Of a stretch of DNA of 25,329 nt, positions 9,134 through 17,496 are shown one piece after another. How positions within the stretch are numbered: the first letter of the stretch is position 1; the number at the start of each line of letters is the position of its first letter. The stretch is taken from contig MLAK01001223.1 in assembly GCA_001839685.1 (NCBI GenBank), forward strand, positions 1-25,329. The letters are read 5' to 3'. This DNA comes from Tritrichomonas foetus (lineage: Eukaryota; Parabasalia; Tritrichomonadida; Tritrichomonadidae). The translations under genes and the position numbers were made by a program. The notes beneath the pieces were generated by a model. The model did not search any database. It was not told the origin of the DNA and saw only the letters and a list, made by a program, of their open reading frames with translations.

Positions 9134-9790
9134 CTAACGAGGAAGCGTAAATTTGTTTCCATGTACTTTGGCAATAATATAATAGTAGAGGAAGTCGAGA
9201 TATACAAGCGTTTGAATGATTCCTGTTGTCCAAACGATAGGATATGTTCTATTTTTATCAAAAGCTTTTTTAACCCAGTTACAAATATAAAAAAGACGAT
9301 ACATGCCTAAGAAAAATATATAATCAGTTGATAAAAGATCAATTCTTTGTGTTCTCCTTAATAAGAAAAGCTGTGGTAAAATTGCGACCGATTCAAGCCA
9401 AAGTGAATAAGTCCACAGAATTTCATCAATGTCACGGGTTTTGGATGTGAAAAATGCAATCGGAAAACAAACTACAAGAATGATATAAATATTAAATGAA
9501 TCGTGTTTTGCATTATACTTCTTTCGAAGTTTAGTTTTCATAAGAATAATGAAAAGCATGGATGTGATGATGTAGAAAAATTTGAAAAAAATATTGTAAA
9601 GTGGTGGATATAGAATACCATCATAATATCTGCAAACAAAAACTATAAAATAAATGATTTGAGTTTTCAAAGAAATTCCGCTGCAAGATTTTTGATGAAT
9701 CATTTTAAAAAGTAATAGCAATATGGATATTAAATGTGAAAAGTCGGCCATATATCTGAATATGTTCCAATTGGCTCCAACAATTCGCAT
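9134..9790 (-). CDS. ERD2: ER lumen protein-retaining (KDEL) receptor, ERD2 family
   Basis: The 218-residue, seven-helix membrane protein matches the KDEL receptor along its length: NIFRYMADFSHL at 9-20, SCSGISLKTQ at 35-44, CRYYD at 53-57 (the RYxD ligand-pocket motif), HDSFN at 96-100, ILWTYSLWLESVAILPQ at 124-140, FFLGMYRLFYICNW at 159-172 and VYLDFLYYY at 196-204. The protein cycles between Golgi and ER and returns escaped KDEL-tagged luminal proteins. Pocket residues equivalent to human R5, R47, D50, R159 and D193 are visible; the position equivalent to R169 appears to be lysine. The ATG used adds about eight residues before the usual MN(I/L)FR start, and no methionine occurs at the normal place, so this start is the only one available. 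Confidence 0.95.
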   Translation of the reverse strand: MRIVGANWNIFRYMADFSHLISILLLLFKMIHQKSCSGISLKTQIIYFIVFVCRYYDGILYPPLYNIFFKFFYIITSMLFIILMKTKLRKKYNAKHDSFNIYIILVVCFPIAFFTSKTRDIDEILWTYSLWLESVAILPQLFLLRRTQRIDLLSTDYIFFLGMYRLFYICNWVKKAFDKNRTYPIVWTTGIIQTLVYLDFLYYYIIAKVHGNKFTLPR

Positions 9791-10224
9791 TTTCGAAGTT
9801 AATTATTTCGTTGTAAAAATCACTGTAAATTTGGTGGTGTAAAAAGGCTAATTTCTTTTCTAATTATTTGAATTTGACAATTTATGATATCATGAAAAAA
9901 AAGCAGATACAAATGTTCAAACAGATGGTAACTCTATTGTATTTATATTGTCTAAGTATAATGGTTATCTACGTAAAATCCCTGAATTTATCAATCTGAG
10001 TGTAAAATCTCTCAAATAAAAATTTCATATCAAGAATCTAACATGTTTAACTTAAAGGAAGAATCCAATATCGACTTATGAATGATTCAAAAACATTTTT
10101 TAAAAAATAAAATTAGAGAGAAAATAAAATAAAGCAAACATCAGAAGAAAGTAAAGACCAGAAAAATATTTTTACACAATTCGAAAAAGAAATCATCCAA
10201 AACTGAACAAAATGAAGAGAAATT
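9791..10224. other. Intergenic gap between KDEL receptor promoter and VPS11 3' end
   Basis: About 430 bases of AT-rich sequence. It contains the promoter side of the KDEL receptor gene and the 3' flank of the VPS11 gene. I see no gene, repeat or RNA structure in it. Confidence 0.5.
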
Positions 10225-11982
10225 TTAGCTCTGGTTTTCACCATCTGCTGTTGAGGATGCTGCAGCTGCTGGTGCGAATTTCTTTAAAAATGCAACATTA
10301 TCAACAAGCTTGTCTGTGTTTCTGCGGACTTTTCCTTCATGCTTCACACCATGGACGCAAGTTTGACAGATTGGCTTTCCATAATCACCTCTCACCGCAC
10401 AGCTGCTATGGACACAGTGCCCACAAAAGAAGCAGATGTATGGAGGCTGGATTTCCTCTCGACACTCCATACAATATCTTGTTGGTTCGAAATCAATAAC
10501 TCCACTTTCTAGTGTTTTGATTCTATTATCCATTTTTTCAATTAAATCAACTTTTGCGCTTCTTTCTCTTCTAGCTTCATCTAATTCAAGCTGCAAATTA
10601 TATAACAATTCAGTTGGCCCATTGTTTAAAACTTCAATTGGAATTTCTTTGTTTTTCATTAATAAAGGTAAAATACGAGTGAACGGTACTACACCTCCAG
10701 TATTTGAAATTACATGTTGCATAAATTCGATTCGACTTTGTTGTGGAAGTTGACTCCATCCATCTTCTGATGAATACAAAATAACTAATTTATACCAATC
10801 TTCTTCTTTAAGTGTTGGCTTCATTTGAAGAATCCACCTAATTATATCGTTTGTTGCATTTTCTTGAATAAGCATTTCTAAAGCATCAGAAGCACGTCCC
10901 ATTCGATTTAAAAGTTGTGCAGCTCCGATCAAAAAGTTGCATTCTGAACAAATTGCTAAAAGGTTTGCGCAATTGATTGGAATACGATTATTGTTGATGT
11001 AATTCAAAGCTTCTTCAGCATTTGCTATGTTTGGATTTCCAAACAATGAATTTTGATTGGCTCTTGGACGAGGAATTAACAAAGAAATTAAAGTATCACC
11101 AAATAACTCAGTTGGTTTTTCAGTAATGATGCTTTTCAAAAAACCATAAAGAAGCTCAGGATATTCCCAAAACAATTTAATAAAATCGGAATCAACAGAA
11201 TCAACATTTGTTTGCCAGATTAAAGATGCGCATTGTTCAATAATTTTGCTGGAGCTTGCATCAAGCTTCAAAAGCTGTGTACCGAATTTCATTAACATTG
11301 TATAGCCGATTGGTTCATCATAGTGGTCAAAAATTTGAGTAGCTGCTTCAATAAATTTGTTTTCATCAATTAATGATGAAATAGAGGTCATTGAAATGCC
11401 AACAGCTTGTGAAAGTCGAATGGCTTCATCTCCCATTCCACCTTTCTTCAACATTTCAATGGCAACGTTAATATCGAAACTTTGGAGGAAATTATTTTCT
11501 TTCTCTTCTTCGGCAATTTTCCCGAGTTTTTTGGCTTTTATTCGTGCTTGGAGTGACTGTGGAGGTCTTTTCTGCTTCTTTTTGGTTTGCGCGGAAGAAA
11601 TTAGATCGATGAATTTATGCAACGATTCTCTGGATTGAGCCTGTACAAATAAATTGAAAAGCAATTGGGTGAGTCCTGGAGTGGCAAAACCGCGAATATG
11701 AAGCTCTGCAAGATAATCAATAAGATATTTTTGCTGGTTATTTTCGAAGAACTTTGTGAGGACGAAAGATGGCTCCAAAACTCCAATTGTTGTTTTGAAG
11801 ATTTCACCTGCCTTTTTGAAGTCGTTTTCCTTCATCGCGCATTCGGCTGCAGCAATTTCGTCTTCAATTCGAGCTCGGACTGACTGATCGCTGATTTTTA
11901 AGGCTCTGCATAGTTTAATCGCTTCCAAATACTGTTGATTGTCAAGAAGTCTGTAAATTCTTTCGTTTGCACTTGTTTTCAT
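10225..11982 (-). CDS. VPS11: VPS11-like CORVET/HOPS subunit without the N-terminal beta-propeller
   Basis: This 585-residue protein aligns with the C-terminal two thirds of VPS11 (about 940 residues in humans). IFKTTIGVLEPSFVLTKFF (residues about 62-80) matches the YIRTIGKLEPSYVIRKFL signature. FDINVAIEMLKKGGMGDEAIRLSQ matches FDVETAIKVLRQAGYYSHALYLAE. A clathrin-repeat alpha-solenoid continues to about 440, then a coiled coil, then a RING-H2 finger at about 503-542 with all eight ligands (C-x2-C, CGH, HxxC, CxxC). VPS11 is a core subunit of the HOPS and CORVET tethers, acting in endosome-lysosome fusion; the RING holds VPS18. The about 350-residue WD-type propeller is absent: the ATG lies at the start of the solenoid, only 192 bases separate it from the next gene, and no propeller frame is found upstream. 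A low-complexity Ala/Ser tail ends the protein. Confidence 0.8.
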   Translation of the reverse strand: MKTSANERIYRLLDNQQYLEAIKLCRALKISDQSVRARIEDEIAAAECAMKENDFKKAGEIFKTTIGVLEPSFVLTKFFENNQQKYLIDYLAELHIRGFATPGLTQLLFNLFVQAQSRESLHKFIDLISSAQTKKKQKRPPQSLQARIKAKKLGKIAEEEKENNFLQSFDINVAIEMLKKGGMGDEAIRLSQAVGISMTSISSLIDENKFIEAATQIFDHYDEPIGYTMLMKFGTQLLKLDASSSKIIEQCASLIWQTNVDSVDSDFIKLFWEYPELLYGFLKSIITEKPTELFGDTLISLLIPRPRANQNSLFGNPNIANAEEALNYINNNRIPINCANLLAICSECNFLIGAAQLLNRMGRASDALEMLIQENATNDIIRWILQMKPTLKEEDWYKLVILYSSEDGWSQLPQQSRIEFMQHVISNTGGVVPFTRILPLLMKNKEIPIEVLNNGPTELLYNLQLELDEARRERSAKVDLIEKMDNRIKTLESGVIDFEPTRYCMECREEIQPPYICFFCGHCVHSSCAVRGDYGKPICQTCVHGVKHEGKVRRNTDKLVDNVAFLKKFAPAAAASSTADGENQS

Positions 11983-12174
11983 TGAATCTTATGAATCGAT
12001 ATTGTAGTTTTCAAAATCATTTTATACAAAAAATTGGCCTTTCATTGTTAATATATTGACCTTTAGACTATATCAATTTTTGTTGATTCAATGGACTTGA
12101 ATTAATTTTCAATTCTGATAATGTAAAACATATCTATTTAGCCTAATTTAATAAAGATTTCACTTTCATTGTAA

Positions 12175-12435
12175 ATGGTAAATAATATCAAACTAATCGG
12201 TTTATTACAGATTTGTAATCACCAAAAATATCTGAACTTCATTTTGCTGATGAGTTCAACAATCAATGAATATTTTCTTACCACTCAACATCCTGGTGAT
12301 TTCAATGATATTCTTTCTTTGGTTGATTTTCGTCAAAAATTCCTCACACGAAATGATGCTTGGTTTATAACTGAAATTTTCTTTCAACTTGGAAATGATG
12401 AATATTTTCGAATTTTTCAAGAATATTACAATTAG
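12175..12435 (+). CDS. Small orphan ORF, 86 residues
   Basis: The frame starts with ATG eight bases after a CACTTTC element (12161-12167) that recurs upstream of other genes here, and ends with TAG. The predicted product is mildly hydrophobic near residues 5-26 and otherwise mixed, with aromatic residues toward the C-terminus (IFFQLGNDEYFRIFQEYY). No family is recognised. Its promoter-like context and lack of antisense competition make it better than a random frame, but it could also be the remnant of a longer protein. It is divergent from VPS11 and adjoins the transposable element. Confidence 0.4.
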   Translation: MVNNIKLIGLLQICNHQKYLNFILLMSSTINEYFLTTQHPGDFNDILSLVDFRQKFLTRNDAWFITEIFFQLGNDEYFRIFQEYYN

Positions 12436-12572
12436 AAATGTACTTTCACGTCTTGAAAATAAGCTCCATTTCTATCATTTATCATTTCCGACTTCATCAT
12501 TGAATTCATAGATACAACTTGAAAGAAAATGATTATGAATAATATTTTAATTTGAAAGTTTTTAATTCAAGA

Positions 12573-12588
12573 TACAGTCGTTTTCGAA
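12573..12588 (+). repeat. Left end of MITE: TA plus 14-bp terminal inverted repeat
   Basis: TACAGTCGTTTTCGAA is exactly complementary to 13315-13330. The match ends after 16 bases (next base A here, T in the partner). Confidence 0.9.
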
Positions 12589-13328
12589 ATAGAATATTTC
12601 AGTTTTCGAAATAGAATTTCCTATCGGTTTTATTTTTCTAAATAAAATTTTTTTTTATCGAAATTGAATTATTTTGTTTCGAAATAGAATTTCATAAACC
12701 GAAAAATTTTTCAAAATAAAATAATTTTGTTTCGTTTTAAAGTTTCAAAAAATTGATCTTTTTCAATGAGTTTTCTCAAAAAGTTCCAAATGAATATGGG
12801 GTATATGGAGGTATATGGGTGTAGAGGATGTAGATTCTTCTTTAGGGTGATGGAAATCGACAGGGTTAATATAGAGCGGGGAAAATAAAACTAAAAAATT
12901 TGGCAAAATACGTGATATGTGATGTGAAAATCACATCAAAATAACAATATTAATTGGGAAAATATTGATTTTATCTTAATTTTTAGTTAATTTATTTCTC
13001 CCCTTCACAAATTAGATAATAAATAAGTTGTTGATTCATTTTGTTTCATATGAGAGTGTGGAAATTCTTGGGAAACTTATAAAAAAAAATTCTATTTCGA
13101 AACAAAAAAATTTTATTATGAAACAAATTATGGTTGTTTTGTAAACTATTCAAATTTTAAAATTCTATTTCGAAAAAAAAATCGGTTAAGATTTTATTTC
13201 GAAAACATTGGAAAGCAAATCGAAACATTTTGAAAGCTTTTCGAAAAATATTCTAGTTTCTTATATAAACCATTGAAATACTGAAATTCTATTTCGAAAC
13301 ACAAAGAAAACCAATTCGAAAACGACTG
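12575..13328. mobile_element. Tc1/mariner-type MITE, 754 bp
   Basis: The ends are perfect 14-bp terminal inverted repeats: CAGTCGTTTTCGAA at 12575-12588 and its reverse complement TTCGAAAACGACTG at 13315-13328. Each end is flanked by TA (12573-12574 and 13329-13330), as expected for the TA target duplication of the Tc1/mariner superfamily, whose inverted repeats often begin CAGT. The interior has no open frame of useful size and no transposase motif, so the element is non-autonomous. Subterminal regions carry a repeated 13-mer three times in each half, in mirrored orientation. The middle (about 12790-12960) is more mixed in composition and holds a hairpin, TGATGTGAAAATCACATCA at 12920-12938. 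It would depend on a mariner transposase elsewhere. Confidence 0.85.
12583..13298. repeat. Mirrored subterminal 13-mers inside the MITE
   Basis: TTCGAAATAGAAT occurs at 12583-12595, 12605-12617 and 12678-12690. Its reverse complement ATTCTATTTCGAA occurs at 13089-13101, 13162-13174 and 13286-13298. Further imperfect copies lie between (for example at about 13191-13205). Subterminal iterations of this kind are transposase-binding sites in some DNA transposons; that role here is inference. Confidence 0.8.
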
Positions 13329-13330
13329 TA
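13315..13330 (-). repeat. Right end of MITE: 14-bp terminal inverted repeat plus TA
   Basis: TTCGAAAACGACTGTA, the reverse complement of 12573-12588. It lies 110 bases before the start codon of the SUN-like gene, so the insertion abuts that gene's promoter. Confidence 0.9.
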
Positions 13331-13440
13331 AACGCCTAATTTTTGCCTCTACATCTTTCGAAAATTCAAATGCTTCATCTTAATTGAATAAACATGACAT
13401 GTGATTTGAATATTTTTAAACGTACTCAATTTCACAATCA

Positions 13441-14088
13441 ATGATATTCACTTTTCTTTTTACCCAGTTTATATATTCAAGCGAAATACTTGATGTTGGA
13501 CAAGCCAAAAACCTTGTTGAAAATTTGTATACGATTGAATCAGACATCAAAGAACATTTAAAAAATCTTCAAGACTTTTCTGCAAGATTTGACTTTCTTA
13601 CGTCTCATGATCAAAAACTAAAGAACAAAATACGTTATTTGCAATATAGGAATAAATTGCAAGCATTTAATTCAGACGAAATAGAAATTCCATTAATAGC
13701 CAAAAGGGACATTTATACATCTGGCCCATATCATTCAAAAAGTAATTCTACAACTTTAATTAATAAAATAACAGGAGGAGGAAAAGATTTCATTTTTTAT
13801 CCAGAATCTGATTATGCATCAATCCAGAGAATTGTTTTTGAAGAAACTAAGGTAGAAAAATGTATTATTAAAGATTTTATTTTATCGTTCAAATCATCAA
13901 ATCCAGAACAGGATAATAAACTCTCACAATTTACTATTTATTTAAATCAAACAAAACAAACTTTTGATCTTCCAACAGGCGTTCTATTTAAAGAATTACA
14001 TATAACACCATTGAATACATGGGGTGACGAAACATTAATTTGTTTGCCACACTTCCAAGCCTTTGGTGAGAAAGATTTTCAACCATGA
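13441..14088 (+). CDS. Secreted or membrane-anchored SUN-domain-like protein
   Basis: The 215-residue product begins with a short hydrophobic leader (residues 1-14; signal peptide or anchor). A helical coiled coil covers about 18-75. A beta-rich C-terminal domain (about 85-213) ends with FKELHITPLNTWGDETLICLPHFQAFGE-like sequence at 183-210, which follows the closing signature of SUN domains (VVELRILTNWGxPExTCxYRFxVxG), including the Trp-Gly, the conserved cysteine (201) and the final Gly. SUN proteins form LINC complexes in the perinuclear space, and the SUCO/Slp1 branch, which also has an N-terminal signal sequence, acts in the ER. Small size, leader and coiled coil fit either. A different jelly-roll (discoidin-like) domain is the main alternative. 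Confidence 0.5.
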   Translation: MIFTFLFTQFIYSSEILDVGQAKNLVENLYTIESDIKEHLKNLQDFSARFDFLTSHDQKLKNKIRYLQYRNKLQAFNSDEIEIPLIAKRDIYTSGPYHSKSNSTTLINKITGGGKDFIFYPESDYASIQRIVFEETKVEKCIIKDFILSFKSSNPEQDNKLSQFTIYLNQTKQTFDLPTGVLFKELHITPLNTWGDETLICLPHFQAFGEKDFQP

Positions 14089-14352
14089 AACTAAATTTAT
14101 AAAGTTAACTGTTTTAAATGAAATAACATTTTAATAAAAAGAAAATAATATAGATATTTTATCTAATAGTAATTAAAAAAACATTTAATACATCTTTCAT
14201 GACAACCATCATTTGAAATTATATAGAGAGGTATTTCTTCATTTGGGAATTTTTGGGTTAAAATAAAAACAATTAAAAATACAAATTATATCTTATATAT
14301 GAAAAAAAAGAAATATTTTTGTGAATCATTTCGCCTTTCAAAAAATCACACA

Positions 14353-16902
14353 TTATGTATCATGATGGTTCGCTTTGTACGTTCGAATAATCTTCTGTGA
14401 GACGTAATCATGTGAATGGTAATCAACAATCTGTTCATTTAAAAATACTTGGGCAAATTCTTCAAAGTCCTTCTGTTCACCAGGACCAACAATCTTGAAA
14501 ATCTGCTCAAGTAAAGGTCCTTTGGTTGAATACCGAATACCTAACATTTTCAATAAAACAAGTGCATTTGCCCATGATCCACCTGTGCAAACATTAAAGT
14601 AACAAGCAAGAACAGAATTAACAACTTTTTCATAATCTTCTTGAGTAAATGTCAAACTTTTTACCATTTTAGATAAGAGATTGATTGTTTCATGTGCAGC
14701 CTTGTTTGATTGAAGAGGATACAAAATTAAATCAATCGGAAGTCTTGTAATGAATTGAGGGTATTTTGGATATATCTTTGAAAAGAATTCAGCTTCAGCT
14801 TCAACTAATGATTCATTGAATTGATCAGTATGACTTAAAAACTCAAGGAATTTCGGTGTTGGCAATAAATCAACCAATTGATAAAGTACATCAAAATGTT
14901 GAATAACTGGATAAACATTAATTACGTTGTCTATCCAATCAAGCGCAGTTTGTCTGTTTTGTACCCAATTGTGTTCAAGTGAAATTGCCATTAATGCACA
15001 AAGATATTCTTGGATTTCATCAACTTGCATTAATAAAAATTGATTCAAAAATCCAAATTGTGCAAATAAAGATTGACAAAATGCTTTGGTTAAATCATTA
15101 TTTGGTATAACATGTTTAATTATTGAATAAACAAATTTAATAGTCGACTTGAATTCTTCAGGTGAATTAATTTGATGATTGACGTGTGATAAAAATGCAG
15201 CACCACTGTTTTGCATGAATTCTTTTGCATTTTGATCTTTTGGCGAAATATATTGAAAAATAATAAATAAAGTTGAAAAGAAAGGTGATGCAATTTCTTT
15301 ATCGGCTTTTTGAATGATTTCAATAATTGGTGGTAAAAATGTATTTGGATCATTTGCAAAAATAGCTCCATAATTTTTAACGATTGCTAATAATGCTTTA
15401 CCTATATCTTTCATGGGTAAGAAATTAAACGCTTTATAACAAATATGAATTAATGGAATAATTGAATTTTCTGCTTGTAAAGACCAAAATCTACAAAAGT
15501 AAACAGTTGTTACAGGTGGTTCAGGTAAAGATTTCAATTGCACAGCTATTGTTGAAGCAAATACTTTCATAATATTTTTAGGTGCATAAGATAAAACATA
15601 AACGAGACCATTTGATAACGGCTGAGTTTCTAAGCGTTTTGTATAATAATTTCTAGCAATTTGAATTAAAGCATTAACTGAAGTTGAATTTCCTGAATTG
15701 TCAAGACCAAAGATATCATCGTTTTCTTCTTCTTCTTCGTCTTCTGGCTCATATATTTTCTTACATAGTTCAAACAAACATTGTGATATATTTTTATTAC
15801 AGAAACTTAAATCACGATTAACTAATGAAACAATATAATCTAAAAATCCTTCAATAAAAGGAGTCATGAATTCATGAAGGCTGTAATTATTTCCATCAAA
15901 GTTTTGTTCAACTGGGATATAAAAAATACAGCTTGCATAAATGGCCATTAATGCATTAAATTCTTCAATATCTTCTTCAATAAAGCGATTTAATGAATTA
16001 AAAAAGCGACCAAAAACCATTGTGGCATATTCTTGACCGACTGAAGGATTACCAAAGAATTCGAAAGTGGTATCAATAATTTGGTACCAAATAAATGATG
16101 AATAATTCACTTCAGTGGTTCGTTCGGCATATGAAATAAGCAATTCAAAAAATGGTTTAATGAATAAGAAATCATTCGGATTCAAATTTGTAACTTCAAT
16201 TCCAACAATGTTTTCTAAAACATTTAAGATGCCTTTAATACAATCGTCTGTTGTGAGCGCCTGTTGAAAAAGTGGCAAAAAAACGACGTAATTGCATGGA
16301 TCAGTTTTTGAAAGAAGCGTAACCATGAAATTAAAGGTTTGATTACAAACTGCCGCTTTTGTGAGAATTTCAAAAAATGCAGGAACATTCGAATCACAGA
16401 TTTCCATCAGAGTTGAATGATTTGGCCCAAAATTATTAATAAGCATTGAAATATTGGTTTCCTCTAATATGACTTCATCCAAATAATAAATTAAAAGGTC
16501 TGGCGGCAAATTTGAGAAATTGGATAATAATTGCGGAAAACAAACCGTGGCAAGCGAGGCAAGTTTAATAAGCATACTAACGGCCGGACAACTTTCGGGC
16601 GATTGATTCATCTGCAAAATTTTGGTGAAGCTCATCTGATAAAGTTTGACCAAATCTTCTTTCGTGATCGGCATAGTATTCGATTTAAGATAGTCAACAA
16701 TTCGAAGATTAAGTGCTGCGACGGCGTAGACGATTAAATTTGTGTTTGAGGATTCTTGAATTATTTGCATTGTTTGAGGAAGGAACATTGGAGAATCTCG
16801 CCACTGGTCTAGAATGTATTTTAATGAGTTCATGTTTTCATCGTTGGTTGCATTTGAAAATTGAGCGAGAATGTTTTCAAGATCATCAACTGAGAGAGAC
16901 AT
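14353..16902 (-). CDS. Importin-beta/transportin-type karyopherin
   Basis: The 849-residue protein is built of HEAT-like helical pairs from end to end. Its N-terminal about 100 residues have the importin-beta N-terminal pattern: a short first helix pair, then FLPQTMQIIQESSNTNLIVYAVAALNLR, resembling the IL..S....V...A...L...I segment that binds Ran-GTP. It is followed by an exportin-1/importin-13-like region. An acidic stretch (DEEEEEND, near residue 390) lies mid-protein, the place of the acidic loop used for cargo release in many karyopherins. Length is slightly below the 900-1000 usual for Mtr10/transportin-3/importin-13 members, which I consider the closest relatives. The role would be nuclear import or export of protein cargo. 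Subfamily assignment is tentative. The gene is divergent from the LRR gene across about 600 bases. Confidence 0.65.
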   Translation of the reverse strand: MSLSVDDLENILAQFSNATNDENMNSLKYILDQWRDSPMFLPQTMQIIQESSNTNLIVYAVAALNLRIVDYLKSNTMPITKEDLVKLYQMSFTKILQMNQSPESCPAVSMLIKLASLATVCFPQLLSNFSNLPPDLLIYYLDEVILEETNISMLINNFGPNHSTLMEICDSNVPAFFEILTKAAVCNQTFNFMVTLLSKTDPCNYVVFLPLFQQALTTDDCIKGILNVLENIVGIEVTNLNPNDFLFIKPFFELLISYAERTTEVNYSSFIWYQIIDTTFEFFGNPSVGQEYATMVFGRFFNSLNRFIEEDIEEFNALMAIYASCIFYIPVEQNFDGNNYSLHEFMTPFIEGFLDYIVSLVNRDLSFCNKNISQCLFELCKKIYEPEDEEEEENDDIFGLDNSGNSTSVNALIQIARNYYTKRLETQPLSNGLVYVLSYAPKNIMKVFASTIAVQLKSLPEPPVTTVYFCRFWSLQAENSIIPLIHICYKAFNFLPMKDIGKALLAIVKNYGAIFANDPNTFLPPIIEIIQKADKEIASPFFSTLFIIFQYISPKDQNAKEFMQNSGAAFLSHVNHQINSPEEFKSTIKFVYSIIKHVIPNNDLTKAFCQSLFAQFGFLNQFLLMQVDEIQEYLCALMAISLEHNWVQNRQTALDWIDNVINVYPVIQHFDVLYQLVDLLPTPKFLEFLSHTDQFNESLVEAEAEFFSKIYPKYPQFITRLPIDLILYPLQSNKAAHETINLLSKMVKSLTFTQEDYEKVVNSVLACYFNVCTGGSWANALVLLKMLGIRYSTKGPLLEQIFKIVGPGEQKDFEEFAQVFLNEQIVDYHSHDYVSQKIIRTYKANHHDT

Positions 16903-17496
16903 TTTATTGAAATGTTATATGAAAAACCTATAAAGTGATGATATCAATATCATCAAAAAATGTTGGTGAATTAATGAAACTTTTTCGCCTTTATTTAGCG
17001 ATGTGAAATCATCAAAAAAATAATGATCAACAAAATTCAATGACTACTTGACTATCTCTTTCTTAGATATACCAAGGATGTGAAACCGATTCTTTCCTTC
17101 ATATAAAGGAAATATATTAAAAGTAAGGAGAATGAGAATTATCTATTTTTGAATGAAATATTAAACAGATCATAGACCACCCTTTGCTTTTACCTCGATT
17201 TTAATGAATTATCTCTTAACGTACAATTTTATGAGGGAAAACAAATTTGTGAAATGGAAAAGCGAATATTTCAGAAATTTCACAAATATAATCATTGAAA
17301 ATCGAAAGATAATTCAAAAATAAGAATATAAAAGATTAACAAAAAGTTTGTAATGAGCCAATTTTATTCAAAAAAAGTCAAATGTGGAAAACTACCTTCT
17401 GAAACCTTTCACAAAAGTGAAATAAATATTGTATGTTTTTCTCAGAAAAGTATTCGCTACAAGACAAAATTGAGAGAAAATTCGTAAAATTCATAG
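16903..17496. promoter_or_regulatory. Divergent promoter region, karyopherin / LRR protein
   Basis: This 594-base gap must contain both promoters. Near the karyopherin start lie TCACTTTA (minus strand, about 16931-16938) and a near-perfect dyad at 16936-16955. Near the LRR start lies TTTCACAAAAGTGAAA, a 6-bp inverted repeat with a 4-base loop (about 17407-17422), containing CTTTCAC. A GTATGT at about 17430 has no ACTAAC acceptor before the start codon, so no leader intron is proposed. Confidence 0.45.
16936..16955. repeat. Inverted repeat, 9-bp arms with 2-base centre
   Basis: TGATGATATCAATATCATCA: TGATGATAT and ATATCATCA are reverse complements around CA. It lies 34-53 bases before the karyopherin start codon, where a core promoter or dimeric regulator site could sit. 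Confidence 0.5.

Noticed and set aside
9025..9261. Minus-strand frame including a polyphenylalanine stretch
   Set aside because: It only reads through the T39 run and overlaps the KDEL receptor C-terminus in another frame.
17428..17496. GTATGT upstream of the LRR gene as a leader intron donor
   Set aside because: No ACTAAC...AG acceptor occurs before or shortly after the start codon.
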